Assembly (NCBI RefSeq): GCF_008065115.1
Contig: NZ_CP042913.1
Span: 3,755,658 to 3,819,657 of the forward strand
Direction of reading: 5' to 3'
Length of the DNA stretch: 64,000 nucleotides
Source: Bythopirellula goksoeyrii
GTDB taxonomy: Bacteria > Planctomycetota > Planctomycetia > Pirellulales > Lacipirellulaceae
A model generated the notes under the pieces. That model saw only the letters and a list, made by a program, of their open reading frames with translations, had not been told where the DNA came from and did not search any database. Shown here one piece after another: positions 17,285 to 25,217 of this stretch (its first letter is position 1; every line of letters begins with the position of its first letter). The position numbers and the translations under genes are program-made.

Positions 17285-18817
17285 TCACGACATTCCATGC
17301 ATCTTCATCGCCGCCTCATAATCCGCGGGCGAGCCAAATCGCCGCACGATTTCTGCAAAGACCGCCCCTTTTTCCACTCGGTCGTCGCTTTCCATCACAA
17401 TCCGGTACAGATCATCTGGCAGCACACGAAGTACCGTCATCAGTCCCATGACCGACATCGGCCACGTCGCTCGCATTCCTTGCACTTCACGGCGATTCCA
17501 AATCGCCTTCATGAATTCGGGCTGCATGACCATACCCTTCATTTCTTGCGGATAGCCGGGCGTCTTGAATCCTGGGTCTGAATTTTTGAGATTCACACCC
17601 GGAGATCGGTCAAGATCCGCCAAATAGGCCTCAACCGTTTGGTCGGGGCGCACACGTGGCCCGACTTGACGAGTCATATGGTTCATCATGTGATGCACCA
17701 TGTGACAATGAAACATCCAGTCTCCCGGGTTGTTGGCTATGAACTCAAAGTCGGTGGCCTGTGCGATGCCAATTAACTCAGTGTTTCTTGGTACCCAAGC
17801 ACTCTTAGGGATCCGCGCTCCTTCGTGCCCTGTAATCCAAAATGTGTGGCCATGAATATGAACCGGATGATGCTGCATTGGAGAAAAATTCATAATGCGA
17901 ATTCGGACGCGCTCACCATGCTTGACAACGAGCGGCGTCGTGTACGGGCCGCTGCGTCCATTAATCGTTTGCCAGTTCCAGTCCATCCTCCATGAGTCAG
18001 CAATGGATTGCGATGGCTCGACATAAAAGTTCTGAAAGATCAGCCCAAGGTCGCGGTCCACCGGGGGGGCATAGACCTTCTTGGGATGAACGATCATAAA
18101 CCCGACACTGCCAAATGCTTCCTGCATGGGAATGTGCGAGTGATAAAAAAACGTGCCATTCTCATGCACGTCAAACTCATACACAAAGCTTTTTCCTGGT
18201 TTGATGAGATTTTGGGTCAGTTCGCTGGCACCGTCATACTGAACGGGTAACTCGAAGCCGTGCCAATGGACTGAAGTCTCCTCGGGCAATTCGTTCGTGA
18301 CAATGATGCGAATACGATCCCCTTGGGTGACTTCAATTGTCGGACCAGGCATCGAATCGTTGTACCCATAAACATTTAATTTATACCCAGGCAATACTTC
18401 GCGTTCCACTGCCATCGGAACCAAGTGAAACTCCTTGACTCCACCCACCATCTTCCAAGGTAATTTGTCTAGGTCAGGTGCATAGAAGGGAGCGTTCCCG
18501 GCATCAGCACTCCGAAAACCGGGCATCAATTTGCCGAGGTAAAAATCGGAGTCTGGATCATCGCCACGTGTCGGTTTGAATCGAGAGTAACCATCATACT
18601 CTGCTTGAACACCAACGGGCCTTCCCGCAGCGGGATCTCCCAATGGAGCCGGAAGCTGATTCCCGTGCTGCATATCAAGCATTTTGCGTGCATGTTCTTG
18701 TGCGGCAGTACTTGTTCCCACTAGCCCGCCGTAGAAGGCACCACCAGCAGCCATGGCGGAAGTTTTCAAGAATCGGCGTCGTTCACTCTGATTCGCATTA
18801 GACGGTTTTTTACTCAT
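17285..18817 (-). CDS. Tat-exported multicopper oxidase
   Basis: The ATG at 18817 gives an N-terminal twin-arginine signal (ERRRFLKTSAMAAGGAF). All copper ligands are visible: HWHG (184-187), HSH (226-228), HPVHIHGH (317-324) and HCHMVHHMMNHM (370-381). In the last, Cys371, His376 and Met381 would form the type 1 site. Both trinuclear-site and type 1 motifs are complete, so it should be an active oxidase of the laccase/CueO/CopA type, exported folded with copper. In copper resistance, such enzymes oxidise toxic Cu(I) to Cu(II) in the periplasm. A tail of about 130 residues after the last motif is Met-rich in places. It lies 45 bases upstream of the plus-strand permease's end (convergent) and just downstream of a TolC-like gene. 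Confidence 0.92.
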   Translation of the reverse strand: MSKKPSNANQSERRRFLKTSAMAAGGAFYGGLVGTSTAAQEHARKMLDMQHGNQLPAPLGDPAAGRPVGVQAEYDGYSRFKPTRGDDPDSDFYLGKLMPGFRSADAGNAPFYAPDLDKLPWKMVGGVKEFHLVPMAVEREVLPGYKLNVYGYNDSMPGPTIEVTQGDRIRIIVTNELPEETSVHWHGFELPVQYDGASELTQNLIKPGKSFVYEFDVHENGTFFYHSHIPMQEAFGSVGFMIVHPKKVYAPPVDRDLGLIFQNFYVEPSQSIADSWRMDWNWQTINGRSGPYTTPLVVKHGERVRIRIMNFSPMQHHPVHIHGHTFWITGHEGARIPKSAWVPRNTELIGIAQATDFEFIANNPGDWMFHCHMVHHMMNHMTRQVGPRVRPDQTVEAYLADLDRSPGVNLKNSDPGFKTPGYPQEMKGMVMQPEFMKAIWNRREVQGMRATWPMSVMGLMTVLRVLPDDLYRIVMESDDRVEKGAVFAEIVRRFGSPADYEAAMKMHGMS

Positions 18818-18862
18818 GGTAATTCTCACTCACAAGCGAATGGGCGATAAGACATTTAAGTT

Positions 18863-20296
18863 TTAACGAGGCTTAGGCACCGATTCGATGTGTCCCTGTG
18901 GCGAAATGCCGGGTGCGGCCATCAATCCATCGTGCAACAAGTAGCCATACACCAAAACCTCTTGCGTGCGGGCGTGAAGTAAATTATCTACCTGAGTAAG
19001 CCGGGCGTCAAAATAGTCATGTTGGGCCATCAAAACGTCGGGCCAATCGACCCGCCTTTCCTTGTAGCTCTCAAGCAATTCACGGTAAGCCGCCTTCAAT
19101 TCTGGAAGAATCACCTGCTCATATTCACGAGCATGTTGCATCCCAGTGAGATATTGCTGATAGATCATTGCCAAACGATTTCGAAGTTCGAGTTCTACTC
19201 GTTCAATTTCTTGACGCTGACGAGCATAGTCTGCTTGGGCCTGCCGGACCGTTCCTTGATTTCGATCGTAGAGAGGAACCTCCAAGACGACACCTGCCAC
19301 CGCAGTCGTCTGCTCGGCCTCAAAATTGTATCCCGCCCCACCACGCACAACGAGGTCAGGAACCCACTGAACATTCTCTCGGGCCACCGTTACCTGATCT
19401 ACTGACAGCTTGGCCCGTGCCGCTGCCAATTCGGGACTCTCGGCAAGCAGCCGACCATATGCTTCTTCAAAAGAGATCACAGGACATCGAGTCTCCAGCA
19501 CCCCCTCAACAGTTCCCACGCACAACGGGATGCCTACGAGAGTACTCAATGTACGGAAGGCTTCGTTGTAGGCATTCTCAACTGCTAAGACATCGAGTCG
19601 CGCACGTTGTAAGGCTACATTGGCTCGCCGAACCTGCGGTCGATTCGATTGCCCCATGTTGTAAGATTCTTGTGCAGTGACAGCAGAGTCTTCGGCCGTT
19701 TTTGCCATCTCACGACGGATTGAGAGTATTTCCCCAGCTGCTAATGTCTTATAGAAGTGAATGCGAACGTCATTGCATACGCGGAACTGTTGGGCCATCG
19801 CGAGATTTTCTGAAACGCGTGCTCGCCGTAGGTACTTTTCGCGGCTAAGTCGCAGTTTGCCTCCAGTGACAAATCTTTGCTCGATGACGCCCCCCTGAAA
19901 TTCACCCGGAGTGCTTGTGCCATTCGGGCCATCGACGCCGATTTGCTCGGCCTCATAGGAGAGGACAGGATTCGGATAGAGCCCTGCTTGGAGTGCTTTT
20001 CCCAGTTCCGCAGAAATATGCGCCTCCGCCTGCCGGAGCGTCGGGTTATTCTTCGCTGCCAACGCAAGAAGTTCTTCCAGCCCGTAATTGGCGACTGGCC
20101 CTTGTGACGCGAAGGCCTCGGAAAAAGCGATTTCATTCGGCGTAGCGGGAATGCGTGGAGGCGCCATGTACTGCATTCCAGTAGGCGAAGGCACTGGAGC
20201 AGGTCGTGGAGCAATCAATTCTTGAGAGACTGCTAAAGGCAAGAATGCTAGCAGGACACCTGAACTCATAATGACTAGTTTTGCGTGCGAGCGCAT
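18863..20296 (-). CDS. Second CusC/TolC-family outer-membrane efflux protein
   Basis: A 477-residue protein with an N-terminal signal peptide (VIMSSGVLLAFLPLAVSQ) and the outer-membrane efflux helical repeats (LEELLALAAKNNPTLRQAEA; LYPNPVLSYEAEQIG; a second half with VPLYDRNQGTVRQAQADY and the closing VDWPDVLMAQHDYFDARL). The sequence PNPVLSYEAEQ is closer to the CzcC branch than the lipoprotein at 4305-5783, so it is a paralogue rather than a duplicate. It lies 45 bases upstream of the multicopper oxidase on the same strand and is probably cotranscribed. It could serve the CusBA pump as an alternative channel or a pump encoded elsewhere. Confidence 0.85.
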   Translation of the reverse strand: MRSHAKLVIMSSGVLLAFLPLAVSQELIAPRPAPVPSPTGMQYMAPPRIPATPNEIAFSEAFASQGPVANYGLEELLALAAKNNPTLRQAEAHISAELGKALQAGLYPNPVLSYEAEQIGVDGPNGTSTPGEFQGGVIEQRFVTGGKLRLSREKYLRRARVSENLAMAQQFRVCNDVRIHFYKTLAAGEILSIRREMAKTAEDSAVTAQESYNMGQSNRPQVRRANVALQRARLDVLAVENAYNEAFRTLSTLVGIPLCVGTVEGVLETRCPVISFEEAYGRLLAESPELAAARAKLSVDQVTVARENVQWVPDLVVRGGAGYNFEAEQTTAVAGVVLEVPLYDRNQGTVRQAQADYARQRQEIERVELELRNRLAMIYQQYLTGMQHAREYEQVILPELKAAYRELLESYKERRVDWPDVLMAQHDYFDARLTQVDNLLHARTQEVLVYGYLLHDGLMAAPGISPQGHIESVPKPR

Positions 20297-20755
20297 GCGG
20301 GGATTCCAGAAAAGGGCCGTGTGAAAACTTCTCTAAATTAGTCATCGGCAGATCTTGATTGCAATTGGAAGAATCAATTCTTTCTAATCCTAGAACTGGC
20401 AAGCACACTTGTGGCAACATATCAAGTTACACACTTGACGTAGCGAAGGGAGGATGAGGATTTTTTCTTTCACGAAAACTGCTAGCATGCTCTGCAGAAT
20501 ATTGATTGGCGCACATTCTCAAAGAAGGGGGCCTCAAGGAATGCTCAAGTTCACTTTCGATGTGATGGCTTCCTAGTCCGTTGCTAGGTTCGGCAAACGG
20601 CCGACAGGTGAGATATCGAAAAAGTCTTTGCCAGACTATCTCCAGTTCAAAGTCTCCGTTGCTTAAAATTATCGCCATATCCGCTGCACTAGTACGGATC
20701 ATGCCGATCTGCCTGATCAAAGTTCCTCATGCTAGAACTATCCAGTGAATCCAAG
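20297..20755. other. Intergenic between copper block and CBASS operon
   Basis: About 460 bases. It must carry the promoter for the minus-strand efflux protein/oxidase pair and the 3' end of the CBASS transcript. A 97-codon minus frame here lacks a plausible start and protein-like composition. No repeat or clear terminator was seen. Confidence 0.45.
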
Positions 20756-21499
20756 TTACTCAATCCACTTCAGGTACTTGTCCATCTCAACAGCCGGGAC
20801 CGTCCCGAGCGGCTGTAGCATTTTGAAAAGTGACATCAAGAAGTACATCAGGCTTGCTTCAGGATCGCTCGTTTCAATCTTTAATCTGCTATTGTCGTTG
20901 ATTACACGAAAGCCACCTTCAGACAAGACGCATCCAAGATGAATTTGTCCATGCTGCTCTGTCCAGCTCTGGTGGATTGCTCGTTCAAACGAATCCCCCA
21001 GCCCAGGATTCCAAGAGGAAGAAAGCGTCAATATCCCCGTGAGGATCTCGAAGAGTTCTTTCCTGGTGGTCCTCCCTGTTTGATCGGTTATCAACGCCGA
21101 AGTGCGTTTCAGCCTTCTGACGGACTGAAACTTCTTCGACGCGTATTCTATGTGTTCTTTCGAAATATCCTGCTTAACCTCGAAGACTGCGTACACGCTT
21201 TCAGCAGGAACGTACACAAGACCTTCATAGTTGATCACAAACGGAGTGTATTGACGATCAAAAACTACAACATCGATCTGTTCGCTTGCTTCGCCGTTGC
21301 TGTCGACGACCATCGCTCGTTCAATGGCATACCGATTCGGGAGGTACTCACGAAGAAGGCTGATCCAAGATGTCTCGGTTGCCTCACCTTTGGTCCCTTG
21401 GTGAACAGCATATTCTCGATTCAACTCCTGAGCTGCCAGCGTTGCTTTCTGACGACTCTTAAAAAGGCCTGACAAATCAACTCTATTCACTTCAGACAT
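20756..21499 (-). CDS. nucC: NucC, CBASS effector endonuclease
   Basis: A 247-residue protein closely resembling the CBASS nuclease NucC from E. coli. It has the conserved HQGTKGEATETSWISLL segment, then the PD-(D/E)XK active site split as IDVVVFDRQYTPF (Asp76) and VYAVFEVKQ (Glu107, Lys109). In known systems cyclic tri-adenylate assembles NucC trimers into hexamers that cut double-stranded DNA throughout the cell, killing it before phage can spread. It starts one base after the cap6 stop (TAA then ATG), with GAGG inside the end of cap6, and is the last gene of the operon. All catalytic residues are present, so it should be active. The C-terminal GTVPAVEMDKYLKWIE matches the family's ending. 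Confidence 0.93.
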   Translation of the reverse strand: MSEVNRVDLSGLFKSRQKATLAAQELNREYAVHQGTKGEATETSWISLLREYLPNRYAIERAMVVDSNGEASEQIDVVVFDRQYTPFVINYEGLVYVPAESVYAVFEVKQDISKEHIEYASKKFQSVRRLKRTSALITDQTGRTTRKELFEILTGILTLSSSWNPGLGDSFERAIHQSWTEQHGQIHLGCVLSEGGFRVINDNSRLKIETSDPEASLMYFLMSLFKMLQPLGTVPAVEMDKYLKWIE

Positions 21500-22423
21500 T
21501 TAGACCTCTGTGAAAGTCGGTGTGGGTTTGATTGTCAATGCGACGCTAGCAATCAGCTCCGCATTGATGCCTTGATTTGGATAGGCAGCTAAGACCACCG
21601 AAGGCACAAGTCGTTGTGTGATATCAGAGAAACTAAAACCTGCACCAACGTCCCTGTTCCCTGTCAATTCAACAATTCGCGTAAGTTCCGACTCGGAGCA
21701 AACATATTCGGGGAATGCATTTCGTAGCACCACGCGTCGTTGCTCCGCATTGGGACGGCTAAATTCAAACGTGGCTGCCGCCCGCCGCATGACAGCAGGA
21801 TCTAAGGCACGAAGTCTATTGGTACACATCACCACCAGAACGGGTCTTCGGCCTTCAGCCAGATCGTCAATCCCCCGAATCAGAGCGTTCACTCCCGCAC
21901 GGTCCTCATGGTGCATCTGCGCTGATTCGCGGGATTGTGCCAGCGCATCTGCTTCGTCAATTAAAAGGATGTGCCCTGTCGTCGCAGCTTGCCTGTCCGT
22001 AAGACAAGCTGCTTGAGACTTAATCATCGCGAACGCAGCGGAAATCAATCGGGTCATCTCACCGACCGCCCCAGTACCTCGGGCCGTCAAACTTAAACTA
22101 TGTAAGAGAATGGGAATTCCTGCCTTACGCGACACCGCATCACCGAATGTCTCGGCCAACTCGGTCTTTCCTGTTCCAACGTCACCAGCCAAAATAAACA
22201 GTGGGGGTCGGCGTTGAAAGAAACACAGTGCGGGTAGCAAATGGTCAAAATGTCGAAGAGACCACTCTTCCAGTGAAGAGGGTTGAAGTTGCATCATCGC
22301 CTCTTTCACGAGCCGTTCTTTAACCTCGTCGAGTCCCACCAGCCTCTCCAGCCGACGCTTTGTCTCTGGATCAGGAAATTCCGTCACTTCATCAAATATT
22401 CCGTCTGTCGAATGGTTGTTCAT
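21500..22423 (-). CDS. cap6: Cap6, TRIP13/Pch2-like AAA+ ATPase of type III CBASS
   Basis: A 307-residue AAA+ ATPase. Walker A GDVGTGKT spans residues 80-87 and Walker B ILLIDEAD residues 152-159, with sensor and arginine-finger regions around CTNRLRALDPAVMRRAA. In type III CBASS, Cap6 is the bacterial TRIP13: it opens HORMA proteins and so switches off the cyclase until infection. The ATG at 22423 shares its A with the last base of the cap7 stop (TGATG), and AGGAG lies seven bases upstream, so the two genes are translationally coupled. Immediately followed by nucC. No residue essential for ATP hydrolysis appears to be missing. Confidence 0.92.
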   Translation of the reverse strand: MNNHSTDGIFDEVTEFPDPETKRRLERLVGLDEVKERLVKEAMMQLQPSSLEEWSLRHFDHLLPALCFFQRRPPLFILAGDVGTGKTELAETFGDAVSRKAGIPILLHSLSLTARGTGAVGEMTRLISAAFAMIKSQAACLTDRQAATTGHILLIDEADALAQSRESAQMHHEDRAGVNALIRGIDDLAEGRRPVLVVMCTNRLRALDPAVMRRAAATFEFSRPNAEQRRVVLRNAFPEYVCSESELTRIVELTGNRDVGAGFSFSDITQRLVPSVVLAAYPNQGINAELIASVALTIKPTPTFTEV

Positions 22424-22935
22424 CAATAGCTCCTAAATGACCGTCGGGAGACCTCAGTCCCACCCGCCGAGTAATTCTTCTCAGTTCCCGTCCAATAGCC
22501 CACACCATCGGCTGGTGGATCCCCTGGCGTCCGATTGATAGGATGAGTCCCTTTGAAAGTCGCCTGTTGATCGGAGTTCATGCCATGATACTTGCCGGAG
22601 TACCAAACGTAGTTGAAAAACGTTGTACCACTTAGATCAACGTATGCAGACATCTTCCCTGCGCGGTCATCCGTTTCGATATTCCCAGCAGGCGTGATAT
22701 CGTAGGACCAGCTCAGCACACGTTTGTCGTCACATTTGAAACCGAATTCGTAGCGACTAAGGTAGCCGTTCCGCAACAACTCAATCAGCTCTTCGTTGTA
22801 AGATTTGACCGAGGAAATCGCGGGCTGACCATGAAGACGGCTGCAGGCGTTCAAATCAGCGGCAATCTTCGAAGCTAGATGCTTTGCGTGTGTGACGGTG
22901 AATGTGGATGATTGGGTATAGGTGTAAGTAGACAT
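22423..22935 (-). CDS. cap7: Cap7, bacterial HORMA-domain protein of type III CBASS
   Basis: A 170-residue protein beginning MSTYTYTQSSTFTVTHAK, the typical opening of the bacterial HORMA family 1 (the Ser/Thr-rich strand then THAKHLASKIAADLN). HORMA proteins sense infection by closing around a peptide; the closed form binds and activates the CD-NTase. The flexible Pro/Gly-rich C-terminal part (GTHPINRTPGDPPADG) fits the mobile safety-belt region. It starts two bases after the cdnC stop with AAGG upstream, and its stop overlaps cap6. Only one HORMA gene is present, as in the E. coli MS115-1 arrangement, rather than the two-HORMA variant (Cap7 plus Cap8). Confidence 0.9.
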   Translation of the reverse strand: MSTYTYTQSSTFTVTHAKHLASKIAADLNACSRLHGQPAISSVKSYNEELIELLRNGYLSRYEFGFKCDDKRVLSWSYDITPAGNIETDDRAGKMSAYVDLSGTTFFNYVWYSGKYHGMNSDQQATFKGTHPINRTPGDPPADGVGYWTGTEKNYSAGGTEVSRRSFRSY

Positions 22936-22937
22936 AT

Positions 22938-23912
22938 TTATACCTTAAATGTCGGGCCAAAAACTTCCTTCCAGCACTCCACCGCGCGTCCCTTTGTGGT
23001 GGCATGCCGAGCCTCCGAAATTGCATCGAGGGCTTCCTCTGCTTGCTCAACTAATCTTGCTCGGTCGTTCGTCGTGTAATCGGCGACGATACTGTTATCG
23101 AGATTCACTGGATCGAGCACTTCGATCGGATTCTGACCTCGCCTGGGGATCTCACTGGCTCTGAAGAAATCTGTGAAAGCAATTTGATCAGCCAGCTGAC
23201 TCTTCACTATGTAGGCGAAGAACTCTTCAAGAGCGTCTGGGTAGTTGGAAAAAACTGCCCCGGAATCCAATTGACTAGCCATTACCAGTTCCAGCAGATA
23301 CGACTTGCAACGAAATGACGGTCCAATCGCAGCCTTTCGCTTGGACGACCAGAATTTGGCGAAGCGAATCATTTGGGCGTAGTGATTCTCGCAAGTACGC
23401 TTTCGTGTTCTGATGAACTCCAAGTGCATTGGGATACTGGTCAGCACTCGCTGACCTGAATCGCTGGCGTACAAGTAGCCCCGGTCAAGTGGGTCATCCT
23501 TGATTTCGTAGATTGGCACGACGTCAACATCAAGGCCACTCCCCCGAAATGAAATGCGGACACAGTGATTGCCGCGACTGATCTGGTCCGCGTTCATGTT
23601 TGGATAGACCTTGCGAAGCTCCTCGATCAGCCAGTCAAGTAGGTCCGCCTCCCCAGTAGGCGCGTCAGGTGAAGTCACATGCACTGCAACGTCGATGTCG
23701 TTGAGCGACTTCAGAGCGGTTCCCTTGGCAAGACTGCCGGAAAGCAGCATCTTTCTGAGGCCGACATCCGGATTCTCAGCAATGAATCCCTCCAACATGC
23801 TGCGGAGCCGGTTAACTTGGTCACGATATTCCTTGGCATCCTCTCGCTTGAGATTCACCGAACTATCAGCAAAGGAAACAAGATCTGTGTGTTTTATGAA
23901 TTGATCACGCAT
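22938..23912 (-). CDS. cdnC: CdnC, CD-NTase cyclic-oligonucleotide synthase of CBASS
   Basis: The ATG at 23912 (MRDQFIKHTD) is preferred. AGGA lies six bases upstream and the resulting N-terminus matches the length of known CdnC proteins; the frame continues 22 codons upstream to a TTG. It has the nucleotidyltransferase signature LLSGSLAKGT...LNDIDVAV (Gly59-Ser60, Asp72, Asp74) and a later acidic pair in SFRGSGLDVDVVP (Asp128, Asp130). The later SNYPDALEEFFAYIV and EVLDPVNLDNSIV blocks and the C-terminal WKEVFGPTF agree with the CdnC clade. Such enzymes make cyclic tri-adenylate when bound by a closed HORMA partner and DNA. First gene of the cdnC-cap7-cap6-nucC operon. The active site looks intact. 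Confidence 0.93.
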   Translation of the reverse strand: MRDQFIKHTDLVSFADSSVNLKREDAKEYRDQVNRLRSMLEGFIAENPDVGLRKMLLSGSLAKGTALKSLNDIDVAVHVTSPDAPTGEADLLDWLIEELRKVYPNMNADQISRGNHCVRISFRGSGLDVDVVPIYEIKDDPLDRGYLYASDSGQRVLTSIPMHLEFIRTRKRTCENHYAQMIRFAKFWSSKRKAAIGPSFRCKSYLLELVMASQLDSGAVFSNYPDALEEFFAYIVKSQLADQIAFTDFFRASEIPRRGQNPIEVLDPVNLDNSIVADYTTNDRARLVEQAEEALDAISEARHATTKGRAVECWKEVFGPTFKV

Positions 23913-24105
23913 TTGCATTCCTGTCATAAACGACCGCAGGACCACGATGTGGACGACTTTTGCATCAAACGGTGCCAACTAGTCCGCCGTTTTCCCAATT
24001 TAGGAAGGAGTATACGCCCCGCAATGGACGATGTAAATACTTACTCTTGTAAAATAGTCCACTTTCTGAGATAATTCAATAACACGCAAATGGGGAGGAT
24101 TTCAC
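23913..24105. promoter_or_regulatory. Shared divergent promoter region of CBASS and IetAS
   Basis: About 190 bases separate the start of cdnC (minus) from the start of the AAA ATPase gene (plus), so promoters for both defence operons must lie here. The right half is A+T-rich (around 24030-24085). GGGAGGA at 24093-24099 is the ribosome-binding site of the plus-strand gene. No convincing operator palindrome was seen. Confidence 0.5.
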
Positions 24106-25209
24106 TTGGTGGACGAACAGAGCGAAAAAAGCAAAGATTTGGTCCAATTGGCAAGGCTGGCATTGGCTGGGCGTCCGCAAGACGTCCAGACCTATGTCAC
24201 GCGTATGTCACGAAAGTACCAAAAGTTGGTGCCGGAACTCGGTCAGCAGCTCAAGGATCTACTCAAAGCGGCCCCCACGCGTAAATCGCCGCTACGCAAC
24301 GAAGCGATGGCCACGGTTCCACACGACCGTGACAGCCACTTGGACTTGCTTCGAATCGAATCGACCGGATTACTCGAACACGAACCCATCTGGCAGACCC
24401 ATATCGAGGAATCGCTCCGCCAGATTGTCATGGAGCATCAGCACGCAGACTCTCTACATGGACGAGGGCTGGCTCCGACACGCACGGCAATCTTCACGGG
24501 TCCTCCAGGAGTTGGGAAAACACTTGCTGCTCGGTGGCTTGCTCGTGAACTAGACCGACCCCTTCTTATGCTCGACTTGTCGGCGGTGATGAGTAGCTAC
24601 CTTGGGCGCACCGGCTCCAATGTTCGTCACGTACTTGACTACGCCAAAGGTGTGCCGTGTGTGTTGCTGCTCGATGAACTTGACGCGATTGCCAAACGAC
24701 GTGACGATCATCAAGAACTGGGCGAACTAAAAAGACTTGTTACGGTCCTGTTGCAAGAGATTGATGACTGGCCCGAAGGCAGACTTCTTGTTGCCGCCAG
24801 CAATTATCACGAGTTGCTAGACCCAGCTGTGTGGCGTCGATTTGACGTTCACATCGAGTTTGAACTTCCGCCCCGCGATGCGGTGGAGCAAGCATTAAAA
24901 CTGTTCGTTGAGGAAGGCACCGTCCTAGATGAGGTCTGGTTGCCAGCATTGACCGAAGTGCTTCTCGGACAGTCTTATAGTGACATCGAACGCCAGATTA
25001 AACTACTTCGCAGGCAGGCAGTGTTGAAGGACTGCTTACTTTCAGACCTTTTCCCGATACTCATTCATCAGCACATTGATAACCATTCCAAAGTAACTAA
25101 AAAAGAAATTGCTCTAAGGCTTAACGAAGCCGGTCTGTCGCAGCGAGCAATCAACGATCTTACCGGACTAAGTCGAGACACGCTTCGAAAACTACATAGC
25201 GCAGATTAG
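24106..25209 (+). CDS. ietA: IetA-like AAA ATPase with C-terminal helix-turn-helix
   Basis: Translation starts at a TTG (24106) or the next codon GTG (24109), both behind GGGAGGA. Walker A GPPGVGKT is at residues 132-139 and Walker B VLLLDELD at 186-193. The SNYHELLDPAVWRRFD stretch is the sensor/arginine-finger region of FtsH/VPS4-like AAA proteins. It is immediately followed by a subtilase gene. This pairing is that of IetA/IetS, first described on Agrobacterium pTiC58 as a toxin-antitoxin-like stability and incompatibility system and later counted among anti-phage systems. The last 35 residues (ALRLNEAGLSQRAINDL then TGLSRDTLRKL) look like a helix-turn-helix, so it might also bind DNA; that is inference. 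Confidence 0.85.
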   Translation: MVDEQSEKSKDLVQLARLALAGRPQDVQTYVTRMSRKYQKLVPELGQQLKDLLKAAPTRKSPLRNEAMATVPHDRDSHLDLLRIESTGLLEHEPIWQTHIEESLRQIVMEHQHADSLHGRGLAPTRTAIFTGPPGVGKTLAARWLARELDRPLLMLDLSAVMSSYLGRTGSNVRHVLDYAKGVPCVLLLDELDAIAKRRDDHQELGELKRLVTVLLQEIDDWPEGRLLVAASNYHELLDPAVWRRFDVHIEFELPPRDAVEQALKLFVEEGTVLDEVWLPALTEVLLGQSYSDIERQIKLLRRQAVLKDCLLSDLFPILIHQHIDNHSKVTKKEIALRLNEAGLSQRAINDLTGLSRDTLRKLHSAD

Positions 25210-25217
25210 GGGTGACC

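Noticed and set aside
20427-20720. 97-codon minus-strand frame between copper and CBASS blocks
   Set aside because: No ribosome-binding site and unlikely composition; left as intergenic.
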